Assembly (NCBI GenBank): GCA_035702985.1
Contig: DASSZD010000052.1
Location: forward strand, 1-63,477
Source of the DNA: JAKAXG01 sp035702985
GTDB lineage: Bacteria > Actinomycetota > Acidimicrobiia > Acidimicrobiales > Palsa-688
Reading direction: 5' to 3'
DNA: 63,477 nt
The notes below the pieces were generated by a model. That model searched no databases. It had not been told where the DNA came from and worked only from the letters and a program-made list of their open reading frames with translations. The position numbers and the translations under genes were made by a program. Positions 52,809 to 63,477 of the stretch are shown piece after piece; positions within the stretch are counted from its first letter, which is position 1; each line of letters opens with the position of its first letter.

Positions 52809-53723
52809 ATGCGCTTCAGTATCTGGCCGTCTCCCGCCTGGCGGTGGGATGAGATCCTCGACCTGACCCGTCACTGCGAGGCGACCGGGTGGGACGGGGT
52901 GTACTTCGCCGACCATTTCATGCCCGACTCGCCCGGCGACACCACCCCCCTCGACGGTGACACCATCGAGTGCTGGTCGGTGCTGGCCGGCCTGGCCGCG
53001 GCCGTGCCCCGGCTCCGGCTGGCCTCGCTGGTCACCAGCGTCACCTACCGCCACCCGGCGGTGCTGGCCAACATCGCCGCCGCCGTCGACAACATGAGCG
53101 GCGGCCGCCTGACCCTCGGCCTGGGCGCCGGCTGGCAGGCCAACGAGCACGCCGCCTACGGCCTGGATCTGGGCCCGGTCGGCACCCGCCTCGACCGTTT
53201 CGAGGAGGCGTGCCGGGTGGTGATCGGGCTGCTCCGCGACCGGCGGACCACTTTTTCCGGCCGGTACTACGACCTCGACGACGCCCCCAACCAGCCGGCC
53301 CCGGTGCAGGAGCGCCTGCCCATCCTGATCGGCGGGGGAGGGGAGAAGCGGACCATGCGCCTGGCCGCCGCCCTGGCCGACGAGTGGAACACCTGGACCA
53401 CCCCCGCCCTGCTCCGGCACAAGCTGCAGGTCCTGGACCGCCACTGCGAGGAGCTGGGTCGCGACCGGGCCGGCCTGGCCGTCTCCACCCAGGCCCTGGT
53501 GTTCCTCTCCACGGACCGGTCGTGGCTGGCCCGGGTCCGCGACCGGGACATCGGGCGGCCGACGGTGATCGGTACCCCGGCCGAGGTGGCCGAGCAGATG
53601 GCCGCCTACGCCGGGGCCGGGGCCGACGAGTTCATCTTCCCCGGGTTCAACCTGGCCGACCCGGCCCGCCGGCGCGACACGGTCGACCTGTTCATCGAGG
53701 AGGTGGCCCCGGCCCTGCGCTGA
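52809..53723 (+). CDS. LLM-class F420-dependent oxidoreductase
   Basis: A 304-residue luciferase-like monooxygenase-fold protein, probably F420- or FMN-dependent. It begins FSIWPSPAWRWDEILDL and has GWDGVYFADHFMP, VTYRHPAVLANIAAAVDNMS, GRLTLGLGAGWQANEH and YDLDDAPNQPAPVQ. A C-terminal VIGTPAEVAEQMAAYAGAGADEF (split here) is typical. The substrate is unknown. TACGCT is six bases before the ATG, so a leaderless transcript is expected. Confidence 0.9.
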   Translation: MRFSIWPSPAWRWDEILDLTRHCEATGWDGVYFADHFMPDSPGDTTPLDGDTIECWSVLAGLAAAVPRLRLASLVTSVTYRHPAVLANIAAAVDNMSGGRLTLGLGAGWQANEHAAYGLDLGPVGTRLDRFEEACRVVIGLLRDRRTTFSGRYYDLDDAPNQPAPVQERLPILIGGGGEKRTMRLAAALADEWNTWTTPALLRHKLQVLDRHCEELGRDRAGLAVSTQALVFLSTDRSWLARVRDRDIGRPTVIGTPAEVAEQMAAYAGAGADEFIFPGFNLADPARRRDTVDLFIEEVAPALR

Positions 53724-53803
53724 CGGGGCCGCCGGGCGACCGTCGGCGGGACGAAGCCGTCACCCCGGTGCGCTACCCTCGAACCTAATCACACGGGTGT
53801 AGT

Positions 53804-53838
53804 TGTTCCACAGTTCTTTCCACAGGGCCTGTGGACAG
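53804..53838. promoter_or_regulatory. Three DnaA-box-like sites in the dnaE leader
   Basis: TGTTCCACA (53804-53812), CTTTCCACA (53816-53824) and, on the opposite strand, CTGTCCACA (53830-53838). The actinobacterial DnaA box is TTGTCCACA, so these have two, three and one mismatches. They also form an inverted repeat, CCACAGG-G-CCTGTGG (53820-53834). They sit between a possible -10, TACCCT (53774-53779), and the dnaE start. Confidence 0.45.
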
Positions 53839-53880
53839 AAGCTACGCCCGTCCGGGCTCGCGAAGGAGGCGAAGCGCAGC

Positions 53881-56800
53881 GTGGGCGCGTCGTTCACCCA
53901 TCTCCACCAGCACACCGAGTTCTCCATGCTGGATGGTGCGGCTCGGGTGCCCGACGTCATCGCCCGGGCGGCCGCCGACGGCCAGCCGGCCATCGGGATC
54001 ACCGACCACGGGAACATGTACGGCGTCCTCGACTTCTACAAGGAGGCGCGCAAGGTCGGCATAAAGCCGATCATCGGCACCGAGGCCTACATGGCCGGCG
54101 AGTCCCGCTTCGAGCGGCCGGTCCGGCGGGGCCGGATGGACGACGGCGGCGGCGAGGGCGAGGCCGGGGAGAAGCTCTACTACCACCTCACCGTGCTGGC
54201 GGAGAACAACGCCGGCTACAAGAACCTGCTCAAGCTCTCCTCCGAGGCGTACCTGCAGGGCTACTTCTACAAGCCCCGCTGCGACTGGGAGCTGCTCGAG
54301 CGCCACCACGAGGGGATCATCGCCACCACCGGCTGCCTGGGCGGCGTGGTGCTGCAGGCCCTGCTGCGGGGGGACTTCGAGAAGGCCACCACGCTGGCCG
54401 CCCGCCTCCAGGACATCTTCGGCCGGGACTCGCTGTTCGTGGAGCTGCAGGACCACGGCCTGCCGGAGCAGCACAAGACCAACCCGGAGCTGATCCGCCT
54501 GGCCAAGCGGATCGGGGCGCCGCTGCTGGCCACCAACGACAGCCACTACGTGTCGCGCTCCGACGCCGAGGCCCACGACGCCCTGCTGTGCGTGCAGACC
54601 GGTTCGGTCAAGGACGACCCCAAGCGGTTCAAGTTCCACGGTGACGAGCACTACCTGAAGACGGCGGCGGAGATGCGCCACCTGTTCCGGGACTTCCCCG
54701 AGGCGTGCGACAACACCCTGTGGATCGCCGAGCGCTGCGACGTGGAGATCGAGTTCGGCAAGCCCAAGTTGCCGGAGTTCCCCCGGCCGGCCGGTTTCGA
54801 CACCGCCGACACCTATCTGCGCCATCTCACCTACCAGGGGGCCGAGGCCCGCTACGGGAGCCCGTTGCCCGATCAGGTGGTCCAGCGGCTCGACTACGAG
54901 CTCGGGGTCATCTCCGATATGGGGTTCTCGGACTACTTCCTGGTGGTCTGGGACCTGATCCGCCACGCCCGCGACAGCGGCATCCGGGTGGGTCCCGGGC
55001 GGGGCAGCGCGGCCGGGTGCTGCGTGGCGTACTGCCTGCGCATCGTGGACCTGGACCCCATCCGCTACGACCTGCTGTTCGAGCGGTTCCTCAACCCGGG
55101 CCGCAAGCAGATGCCCGACATCGACATGGACTTCGACGAGCGGTACCGCTCGGAGATGATCCGCTACGCCGCCGAGCGGTGGGGCTGGGACCGGGTGGCG
55201 CAGATCATCACCTTCTCCACCATCAAGGCCCGGGCGGCGGTGCGCGACGCGGCCCGGGTGCTGGGCTACCCCTACGGGTTGGGGGACAAGATCGCCAAGC
55301 TCATGCCGCCGCTGGTCATGGGCCGCGACACCCCGCTGTGGGCCTGCCTGGAGGAGCACCCCAAGTACGCCGACGGCTACAAGCAGGCTGCCGACCTGCG
55401 GGACCTGATCGCCACCGACCCCGACGCCAGGAAGGTCGTCGATGTGGCCCGGGGCCTGGAGGGCATGCGCCGTCAGGACGGCATCCACGCCGCCGCGGTG
55501 GTCATCGCCGGCGACCCCCTGACGGAGAACCTGCCCATCCAGCGCAAGCCGGAGCCGGGTGGCAAGCCCGAGGACGCCCCCATCGTCACCCAGTACGAAA
55601 TGCACGGGGTGGAGGAGCTGGGGCTGCTCAAGATGGACTTCCTCGGCCTCCGCAACCTGTCGGTGATCGACCGGGCCCTGGTCCTCATCCAGGAGACCAC
55701 CGGCGTCGAGGTGGACGTCGACAACCTCCCCCTCGACGACCCGGCCGTCTACGAGATGCTGCAGCGGGCCGAGTCCATAGGCATCTTCCAGCTGGAGGGC
55801 GGCCCCATGCGGGCCCTGATGCGGTCACTGGCCCCCACCGGCTTCGAGGACATCGCCGCGCTCAACGCCCTGTACCGGCCGGGGCCCATGGCGGCCAACA
55901 TGCACTACGACTACGCCGACCGCAAGAACGGTCGGAAGCCCATCACCTACCTCCACCCGGACCTGGCCGAGGTCCTCGGCGACACCCAGGGGCTCATGAT
56001 CTTCCAGGAGTCCATGATGCGGGTGGCCCAGAAGATCGCCGGCTACAGCCTCGAGGAAGCGGACAACCTCCGCAAGGCGGCCGGCAAGAAGATCCGGGAG
56101 GTGATGGCCAAGGAGCGGGAGAAGTTCATCGCCGGCTGCGAGCGCACCGGCTACGGGGCCAAGCTGGGCGAGCAGCTGTTCGACATCATCGAGCCGTTCG
56201 CCGACTACGCCTTCAACAAGTCCCACGCCTACGGCTACGCCCTGGTCGGCTACCAGACGGCGTGGCTCAAGGCCCACTACCCGGCCCAGTACCTGGCCGC
56301 CCTGCTCACCAGCGTCAAGGACGACAAGGACAAGACCGGCGTCTACCTGGCCGAGTGCCGCACCCAGGGCATCGAGGTGCTGGTGCCCGACGTCAACGTC
56401 TCGGCCTCGGACTTCACCGCCGCCCGCATCGAAGACCCCGACGGGACCTCCCGCTGGGTCATCCCGTTCGGGTTGTCGGCCATCCGCAACGTCGGCGAGG
56501 CCCTGGTGGAAAAAATGATCGCCGAACGGGAGGCCAACGGCCCCTTCACCGACTTCTACGACTTCTGCGCCCGGGTGGACCCCATGGTCCTCAACAAGCG
56601 GACGGTGGAATCGCTGATCAAGGCCGGGGCCTTCGACAGCCTGGGCCATCCCCGCCAGGGGCTGTGCCTGGTGTTCGACCAGATCGTGGACCGCACCCTG
56701 GCCCGCCGGCGCGAGGCCGACCAGGGGGTGATGAGCCTGTTCGACGACCCGGGCGGTTCGGGCGAGGCGGTCTTCGACGACGCCCGGGTGCCGATCCCCG

Positions 56801-57510
56801 ACCAGGACTTCGACAAGACCGCCCGCCTGGCATTCGAGAAGGAGATGCTGGGCCTGTACCTGTCCGATCATCCCCTCAAGGGCATCGAGGCCGCCCTGGC
56901 CCGCCACACCGACGTCACCCTGGCCGAGCTGCGGGCCCAGGCCAGCCAGGAGCCGACCGGCGGGGAGGGCCGTGACGCCTTCCGCGGCCGTGACGGCGAC
57001 GCCCGGTGGGTGGGGGGCGTGATCACCGGGCTGGTCCGCAAGTACACCAAGCGGGGCGACCTGATGGCCACCTTCGTGCTGGAGGACCTGGACTCGTCGA
57101 TGGAGGTGTGGGTCTTCCCCAAGACCATGACCGAGGTGGGCTACCTGCTCGCCGACGACGCGGTGGTCTGCGTCAAGGGTCGCCTCGACCTGCGTGAGGA
57201 TCAGCCCAAGCTCATCTGCCTGGAGATCAAGAAGCCGGATTTCACCCCGTCGGGGGCCGAACCGCTCCACCTGTACCTGCCCCTGCACGCCCTGACCGAC
57301 GCCCGGGTCGACGACCTCAAGCGGCTGCTCCTGGAGCACCCCGGCCCGTCCCCGGTGTTCCTGCACGTGGGGGAGAAGTGCATACGGCTGGCCCCCGGGT
57401 TCGGGGTGGACGCCACCAAGGGGCTGCTGGCCGAGCTCCGGGTTCTGCTCGGCCCCGGCTGCCTGGCCTCGGCGCCGGGGACGATCGCCGCGTCCCTGGC
57501 CATGGCCTGA
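53881..57510 (+). CDS. dnaE: DNA polymerase III alpha subunit
   Basis: The replicative polymerase, 1209 residues. The PHP domain begins FTHLHQHTEFSMLDGAARV with the HxH metal motif and GITDHGN; actinobacterial DnaE1 PHP domains can proofread. The polymerase core has GPGRGSAAGCCVAYCL, then PDIDMDFDERYR with the catalytic acids. YALVGYQTAWLKAHYPAQ and a C-terminal HhH and OB fold follow (WVFPKTMTEVGYLL). GTG 53881 has AAGGAGG 11 bases ahead and matches the family start. A leader of about 95 bases carries DnaA-box-like sites. Confidence 0.97.
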   Translation: MGASFTHLHQHTEFSMLDGAARVPDVIARAAADGQPAIGITDHGNMYGVLDFYKEARKVGIKPIIGTEAYMAGESRFERPVRRGRMDDGGGEGEAGEKLYYHLTVLAENNAGYKNLLKLSSEAYLQGYFYKPRCDWELLERHHEGIIATTGCLGGVVLQALLRGDFEKATTLAARLQDIFGRDSLFVELQDHGLPEQHKTNPELIRLAKRIGAPLLATNDSHYVSRSDAEAHDALLCVQTGSVKDDPKRFKFHGDEHYLKTAAEMRHLFRDFPEACDNTLWIAERCDVEIEFGKPKLPEFPRPAGFDTADTYLRHLTYQGAEARYGSPLPDQVVQRLDYELGVISDMGFSDYFLVVWDLIRHARDSGIRVGPGRGSAAGCCVAYCLRIVDLDPIRYDLLFERFLNPGRKQMPDIDMDFDERYRSEMIRYAAERWGWDRVAQIITFSTIKARAAVRDAARVLGYPYGLGDKIAKLMPPLVMGRDTPLWACLEEHPKYADGYKQAADLRDLIATDPDARKVVDVARGLEGMRRQDGIHAAAVVIAGDPLTENLPIQRKPEPGGKPEDAPIVTQYEMHGVEELGLLKMDFLGLRNLSVIDRALVLIQETTGVEVDVDNLPLDDPAVYEMLQRAESIGIFQLEGGPMRALMRSLAPTGFEDIAALNALYRPGPMAANMHYDYADRKNGRKPITYLHPDLAEVLGDTQGLMIFQESMMRVAQKIAGYSLEEADNLRKAAGKKIREVMAKEREKFIAGCERTGYGAKLGEQLFDIIEPFADYAFNKSHAYGYALVGYQTAWLKAHYPAQYLAALLTSVKDDKDKTGVYLAECRTQGIEVLVPDVNVSASDFTAARIEDPDGTSRWVIPFGLSAIRNVGEALVEKMIAEREANGPFTDFYDFCARVDPMVLNKRTVESLIKAGAFDSLGHPRQGLCLVFDQIVDRTLARRREADQGVMSLFDDPGGSGEAVFDDARVPIPDQDFDKTARLAFEKEMLGLYLSDHPLKGIEAALARHTDVTLAELRAQASQEPTGGEGRDAFRGRDGDARWVGGVITGLVRKYTKRGDLMATFVLEDLDSSMEVWVFPKTMTEVGYLLADDAVVCVKGRLDLREDQPKLICLEIKKPDFTPSGAEPLHLYLPLHALTDARVDDLKRLLLEHPGPSPVFLHVGEKCIRLAPGFGVDATKGLLAELRVLLGPGCLASAPGTIAASLAMA

Positions 57511-57699
57511 GCCCCAACCCGGCCCGGGGGCCCGGGATGGGAGCGGGCCGGCCCCGACTGGACGCTTCGGGTGGCACCGTTCCGACCGGGAGTGGCGGCG
57601 ACCGGGGTTGGTGCGGCGGAGCAGGGGCGTTGGATGGAAGCCCCGATAACAGCGTAAACTGGCTCGTCAGGCTACGTGGGTGAGGAGAGTTACCGCGGT

Positions 57700-58371
57700 A
57701 TGACGCTGGAAGTCGACACGAAGGACTGCACCGCCCTCTCGGATGCTGAGCTGGCCGAGATGGCGGACATCGTCACCGACGGGCCGGCCGGCTTCGACAT
57801 CGGTTTGCTGTCCAAGCAGCCCGAGGCCTGGGTTCTCATCACCCAGGTCCGTGATGCGGGCAAGCTCGTCGGCTTCTCGTTCTGCACCCTGGAGCGGATC
57901 GGCGGCACGCCCTGCCTCCTGTGGGGGCTGGCCTCCGTCAAGCGGAACTCCAAGCGGGACCAGGTCCTCAAGGCCATCATCTCCGCCCAGTTCCGCCGGG
58001 CCGTGTTGGCCTTCCCCGACGAGGACGTCCTGATCGGCACACGGTTCATCGACGCCGGGGCCTTCGCCGCCTTCAAGGGCCTCGAGGACATCTGCCCCCG
58101 CCCCGGCCACAAGCCGAGCGGGGAGGAGAGGGCCTGGAGCCGGCGGCTGGCCAAGCGGTTCGGGGCCGAGGGTCGCATAGACGACCGGACCTTCGTGGTG
58201 ACCGGCGACGGTAACGCGGCCGGGGTGTTCGACTTCTCGGTCGCCAAGCCCGAGACCGTCGAGGCCGAGGTGGCCGCCCTCTTCGACGGCCTCGATCACG
58301 GCCGCCACGACGTCCTCATCGGATTCGGTTGGGCCATGGCCGACGAGTTGGCCTCCAAGTTCGCACCCTGA
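57700..58371 (+). CDS. Uncharacterised protein downstream of dnaE
   Basis: A 223-residue protein I do not recognise. Motif-like stretches include VLITQVRDAGKLVGFSFC near residue 47 and KRDQVLKAIISAQFRRAVL near residue 86, an alternation reminiscent of a GNAT-type acyltransferase fold, but I would not assert it. No signal peptide, membrane segment or zinc motif is visible. ATG 57700 follows GAGGAG at 12 bases; GTG 57676 is in frame. TAAACT (57655-57660) is a plausible -10. The rest of the gap after dnaE (57511-57699) shows only a GC-rich hairpin near 57520-57535. Confidence 0.65.
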   Translation: MTLEVDTKDCTALSDAELAEMADIVTDGPAGFDIGLLSKQPEAWVLITQVRDAGKLVGFSFCTLERIGGTPCLLWGLASVKRNSKRDQVLKAIISAQFRRAVLAFPDEDVLIGTRFIDAGAFAAFKGLEDICPRPGHKPSGEERAWSRRLAKRFGAEGRIDDRTFVVTGDGNAAGVFDFSVAKPETVEAEVAALFDGLDHGRHDVLIGFGWAMADELASKFAP

Positions 58372-58374
58372 TCG

Positions 58375-58393
58375 GGCGGCTCATACGGCCGCC
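58375..58393. terminator. Hairpin between convergent genes
   Basis: GGCGGC (58375-58380), a seven-base loop and GCCGCC (58388-58393), four bases after the stop codon of the upstream plus-strand gene and about 50 bases from the end of the convergent one. No U-tract. Confidence 0.45.
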
Positions 58394-58444
58394 AACCCCG
58401 ACGTGGTGGTGCCGGTGGGCAGCTACCCCTGACGCGCCGGCCGG

Positions 58445-59110
58445 CTAGGAGCGGCGCAGGAGCGTCTCGACCACCTTGTGGCAGCGCCCGTCGATGGGGG
58501 CGGTGAGGGAGACCACCAGGCGGTCACCCTTGCCGGCGGCCATGACCGCCAGCCCGTTGCGGTCCATGTGACCGGCAACCGACCGGTCCAGGCAGGGGAG
58601 CTCCCGCTCGTGGCCCAGCCAGTCGAACCGGCAGGCGAGGTACTGGCCCTCCCGGCGGAAGGCGATCCGGCCGTGGGGCTCCACCACGGCGATGGAGGGA
58701 TGGTCGCCCCGGCGCTCCCAGAACGGGATGGCGGTGGCCGACACTCCCAGCAGCGGCTGACCCTCGGGGTGCAGAAGGGGCCGCAGGAGCCGCTCGCAGC
58801 GCCGGCCGGTGATGCGGTCCACCACCGTCGGCGGCCCGACCAGGGCCAGCGCCTCGGGCTGGGCCGGGTCCGGGACCGCCTCCTGGTCCTCGTCGAGGAT
58901 CACCTCGACCACGTCGAAGGGCCGGGGCCGGGGTTCGGCGGCCTCGGGCGACCAGGCCCGCACCAGCGCGCCTGATGCCAGGTCCACTCCGGCGCAATGA
59001 AATCCGTCGGCGGCCACGACCAGGAGCTGCAGCGTGGCGCCGGCCGACACTCTCACCCGGGGCAGATCCTTGAGTACGGGATGGAACTCAGGAACGGTGG
59101 TAGTCGACAC
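58445..59110 (-). CDS. Uncharacterised protein
   Basis: A 221-residue protein with no motif I can assign. It reads as a mostly beta protein with alternating hydrophobic segments (LQLLVVAADGFHCAGVDL; IAVVEPHGRIAFRREGQYLA near residue 140) and a basic C-terminus. No signal peptide or membrane helix is visible, so it is probably cytoplasmic. It lies 12 bases after the yyaL-like gene on the same strand and may be cotranscribed with it. The GTG start at 59110 is not supported by a clear ribosome site. Confidence 0.65.
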   Translation of the reverse strand: MSTTTVPEFHPVLKDLPRVRVSAGATLQLLVVAADGFHCAGVDLASGALVRAWSPEAAEPRPRPFDVVEVILDEDQEAVPDPAQPEALALVGPPTVVDRITGRRCERLLRPLLHPEGQPLLGVSATAIPFWERRGDHPSIAVVEPHGRIAFRREGQYLACRFDWLGHERELPCLDRSVAGHMDRNGLAVMAAGKGDRLVVSLTAPIDGRCHKVVETLLRRS

Positions 59111-59122
59111 GGAAACCCATGT

Positions 59123-61159
<2,037 letters not shown>

Positions 61160-61168
61160 CGCTCCAAC

Positions 61169-62515
61169 CTACCGGCGGTCCACCTCCCCGACGACCGCCC
61201 ACCGGGTCCCGAGGGCCCGCCCGACCATCCCGACCAGCCGGGCCACGATGAACCCGGTCAGCCCGGCCCACACCCCGGCTATGCCCCAGTGGAGGAAATA
61301 GGAGGTCAGGGTGAGCGGCACGAACACCCCGAGGGCGCCGGCCAGGGTGACGTTGCGCATGAACGCCACGTCGCCGGCACCGATCAGGACCCCGTCCAGG
61401 GCGAACAGGATCCCGGCCGCAGGCTGCATGCCGACCAGGAACGGCCACAGGAGGTGGGTCTGGTGCACCACCGCCGCCGAGGACGTGAACGCCCGCGGGA
61501 TCAGCTCCCACCCGGCTCCGAGCACCGCCGCCGCCCCGCAGCCGGCCAGCAGCCCGTAGCGGCCGACCCGCCAGGCGGTGCGCCGGGCCCCGGCGGCGTC
61601 ACCGCCGCCCAGCGCCGCCCCGACCAGTGACTGGGCCGCGATGGCGAACGAGTCCAGGACCAGGGCGATGAGGATCCACAGTTGGTAACCCACCTGGTGG
61701 GCGGCGACCTGGGGGGTCCCCATCCTCGCCGCCACCCCGGCGGCGGTCAGGAACGCCGCCTGGAACCCCGCTTCCCGCAGGAGCAGGTCCCGGCCCACCA
61801 CGAGCTGGCCCCGCACCCGGTTCCAGGTCGGCCGCCAGGGCCGTCCCTCGGTGTGGATGGCCCGGACGAAGAGGGCCCCGCCCACCGTCTGGGCCACCAG
61901 GTTCGCCAGCGCCGAGCCGGACAGGCCCAGCCCGGCCGGGTACACGAGCAGCGGCGAGGCCACCGCCGAGGCCACGTTGGCGCCCACCACGATCCGCACC
62001 GGGCGCCTGGTGTCCTGAACGCCGCGCATCCAGCCGTTGCCGGCCAGTACGACGAGCACGCCCGGCAGGCCCAGGACCGCCAGCCGGAACCAGGTGAGGG
62101 CGGCGTGGGCGGTGGCCCGGTTCCCGCCCGCCAGCAGATGGATCAACGGCCCCGCGAAGATCTCCCCGGCGGCCGCCGCCACCAGCCCGAGGACCCCGGC
62201 CAGGATCGTGGCCGTGATCCCCTCGTCGATGGCGCCGGACCGGTTCCCGGCCCCGAAGTACCGGGCCGAGCGCCCGGTGGTGCCGTAGTCGAGGAAGGCC
62301 CCGACCATGGCGACCAGCGAGAGCAGGGTGCCGCCGATGCCCAGGCCGGCGAGCGGCACCGGGCCCAGGTGCCCGACCACCGCGGTGTCCACCAGCACGA
62401 AGAGGGGCTCGGCGGCCAGGACCACGAACGCCGCCCCGGCCAGCCGGAACAGCTGCCCGGAGCTTCCGGAATTCTCGTCAGGGGGCGCCGATGGCGCATC
62501 TCCGGGCAAGCTCAC
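61169..62515 (-). CDS. MATE-family efflux transporter (DinF type)
   Basis: A 448-residue, 12-helix antiporter of the multidrug and toxic compound extrusion family, of the DinF-like branch. The first helix has AAFVVLAAEPLFVLVDTAVVGHLG (split here), with the Asp in LVDTAVVGHLG typical of DinF. A repeat in the second half includes FAIAAQSLVGAALGGGD. The substrate is unknown. TAGCGT lies six bases before the GTG start, so the transcript is probably leaderless. Confidence 0.9.
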   Translation of the reverse strand: MSLPGDAPSAPPDENSGSSGQLFRLAGAAFVVLAAEPLFVLVDTAVVGHLGPVPLAGLGIGGTLLSLVAMVGAFLDYGTTGRSARYFGAGNRSGAIDEGITATILAGVLGLVAAAAGEIFAGPLIHLLAGGNRATAHAALTWFRLAVLGLPGVLVVLAGNGWMRGVQDTRRPVRIVVGANVASAVASPLLVYPAGLGLSGSALANLVAQTVGGALFVRAIHTEGRPWRPTWNRVRGQLVVGRDLLLREAGFQAAFLTAAGVAARMGTPQVAAHQVGYQLWILIALVLDSFAIAAQSLVGAALGGGDAAGARRTAWRVGRYGLLAGCGAAAVLGAGWELIPRAFTSSAAVVHQTHLLWPFLVGMQPAAGILFALDGVLIGAGDVAFMRNVTLAGALGVFVPLTLTSYFLHWGIAGVWAGLTGFIVARLVGMVGRALGTRWAVVGEVDRR

Positions 62516-62602
62516 CGGAAAACGCTACTCCGCCGTGCGCTGACGACTACTGTCCCGGACGGGGGGCGTGATTGAGCCGACGCCACCGCCGGAGAGGTCA
62601 GC

Positions 62603-63477
62603 GTGGACAATCAGGGCGCTGAACAAGCTCACCCACCGGGCAGGGAGACCGGGCCGGTGTGGTCCGACCCGGCCGTCCTGCTGGACCAGCTCGGCCACGC
62701 CGTGATCGCCACCGATGCGGCCGGGACCGTGGTGTTCTGGAACCGGGCGGCGGAGGAGATCTACGGGTGGGGGGCGGCCGAGGCGCTCGGCCGCCCGATA
62801 ACCGAGCTCACCGTCCCCCAGATCGGCCAGGCGCTCGCCGGCGAGATCATGACCGCCCTGCGGGCCGGTAACCCCTGGTCCGGCGCCTTCACCGTGCGGC
62901 GCCGGGACGGGACCCGGTTCCCCGCCCTGGTCACCGACACCGCCGTCCGCAGCAGCACCGGCGAGATGGTGGGGATGGTCGGGGTCTCCCTGGACCTGGC
63001 CCGGGCCGTGGAACCCCTGCTGGTCCGGTCATCCGACGCGGCCCTGCTGCTGGCCCGCGACGACCGCATCACATTGGTCAGCCCGGCCGCCGCCCGGCTG
63101 TTCGGCTGGACCGGGGAGCGCACCCTCGGCACCCGGTTCTGGGAGCTGATCCATCCCGACGACCTGGACGCTGCCCGCGAGTACTACGAACGGGCGCTGG
63201 CCGCCCCGGACGGGGTCAGACCCCACGAGTGCCGGGTGTCGCGCCTGGCGGACGGCTGGTCCTGGGCCGAGATGGTCTTCACCAACCTGCTCGGCGATCC
63301 GTCCGCCGGGTACGTGGTGGCCAACGTGCGGGACGTGACCGAGCGCCACGACGACCGGGAGCAACTGGCGAAACTGGCACAACAGCTGCAGACCGCTCTC
63401 ACCACCCGGGTGGTGATCGAGCAGGCCAAGGGCATAATCGCCCACACCCACGCAGTGAGCGTGGACCAGGCCTTCGA
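62603..63477 (+). CDS. PAS-PAS-ANTAR regulator (3' end outside window)
   Basis: The visible 291 residues hold two PAS domains (about 25-130: LGHAVIATDAAGTVVFWNRA, and about 140-255: LLLARDDRITLVSPAAARLFG, split here) followed by the start of an ANTAR domain (LQTALTTRVVIEQAKGIIAH). ANTAR domains bind paired RNA hairpins and antiterminate transcription; PAS domains sense ligands, redox state or light. The GTG start has GGAGAGG about six bases ahead, and TACTGT (62548-62553) is a likely -10. The rest of the gap 62516-62602 shows nothing further. Confidence 0.9.
   Translation, partial: MDNQGAEQAHPPGRETGPVWSDPAVLLDQLGHAVIATDAAGTVVFWNRAAEEIYGWGAAEALGRPITELTVPQIGQALAGEIMTALRAGNPWSGAFTVRRRDGTRFPALVTDTAVRSSTGEMVGMVGVSLDLARAVEPLLVRSSDAALLLARDDRITLVSPAAARLFGWTGERTLGTRFWELIHPDDLDAAREYYERALAAPDGVRPHECRVSRLADGWSWAEMVFTNLLGDPSAGYVVANVRDVTERHDDREQLAKLAQQLQTALTTRVVIEQAKGIIAHTHAVSVDQAF

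Noticed and set aside
53776..53790. LexA-box half-site (CGAAC) near dnaE
   Set aside because: Only one half of the CGAAC-N4-GTTCG palindrome is present at a usable spacing.

Overview
The window is a very GC-rich, gene-dense bacterial chromosome segment with no insertion sequences, phage genes, CRISPR arrays, rRNA or recognisable tRNA genes. The gene content points to an actinobacterium. It has a DAP-type MurE, sepF and a Wag31-like divIVA but no ftsA, a Bpa/PafE-type proteasome activator ending in GQYL, an F420-type LLM oxidoreductase, a DUF3040 protein and a TraR/DksA-lspA-rluD block. A deep-branching class such as Acidimicrobiia is my best guess, but this is inference from content and not a computed placement.

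Region 1 (1-12.4 kb) holds housekeeping and accessory genes: an inositol-phosphatase-family enzyme (truncated by the window edge), threonine aldolase, a PIG-L deacetylase, DNA polymerase IV with a repetitive tail, and a DUF3040 membrane protein. A minus-strand MoxR / DUF58 / transglutaminase operon follows. Then come a ROK kinase, an HNH endonuclease, a lipoate-ligase-family protein and an SDR dehydrogenase. Region 2 (12.4-21.6 kb) has a DUF3565-DUF1971 protein, a compact four-gene ABC system (beta-propeller-like protein, 10-TM MacB-like permease, two different ATPases), an EmrB/QacA-type exporter and a DEAD-box helicase.

Region 3 (21.7-40.1 kb) is the division and cell-wall (dcw) cluster: mraZ, rsmH, ftsL-like, a class B PBP, murE, mraY, ftsW, murG, murC, murB, ftsQ, ftsZ, pgeF, yggS, sepF, yggT and divIVA, then a membrane protein. 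Most neighbours overlap by 4-8 bases, so translation is probably coupled. murF, murD, ddl and ftsA are absent. A 10-bp-phased repeat array over the first promoter looks like the MraZ operator, and a palindromic element precedes ftsZ.

Region 4 (40.1-63.5 kb) contains ileS (minus strand), the dksA-lspA-rluD block, a complete branched-chain amino acid ABC operon (livJ/K-H-M-G-F) with a strong intercistronic hairpin, an Rrf2 regulator, an alkaline-phosphatase-family protein, bpa, an LLM oxidoreductase and dnaE. It ends with two unknown proteins, a YyaL-type thioredoxin-domain protein, a MATE exporter and a PAS-PAS-ANTAR regulator cut by the window end.

The most general regulatory signal is that about a dozen genes, on both strands, have a TANNNT (or GANNNT) -10 hexamer 6-8 bases before the start codon. 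This predicts widespread leaderless transcription and helps fix several start codons. Two divergent gene pairs share the same nine-base element, which reads as a -10 hexamer on both strands.
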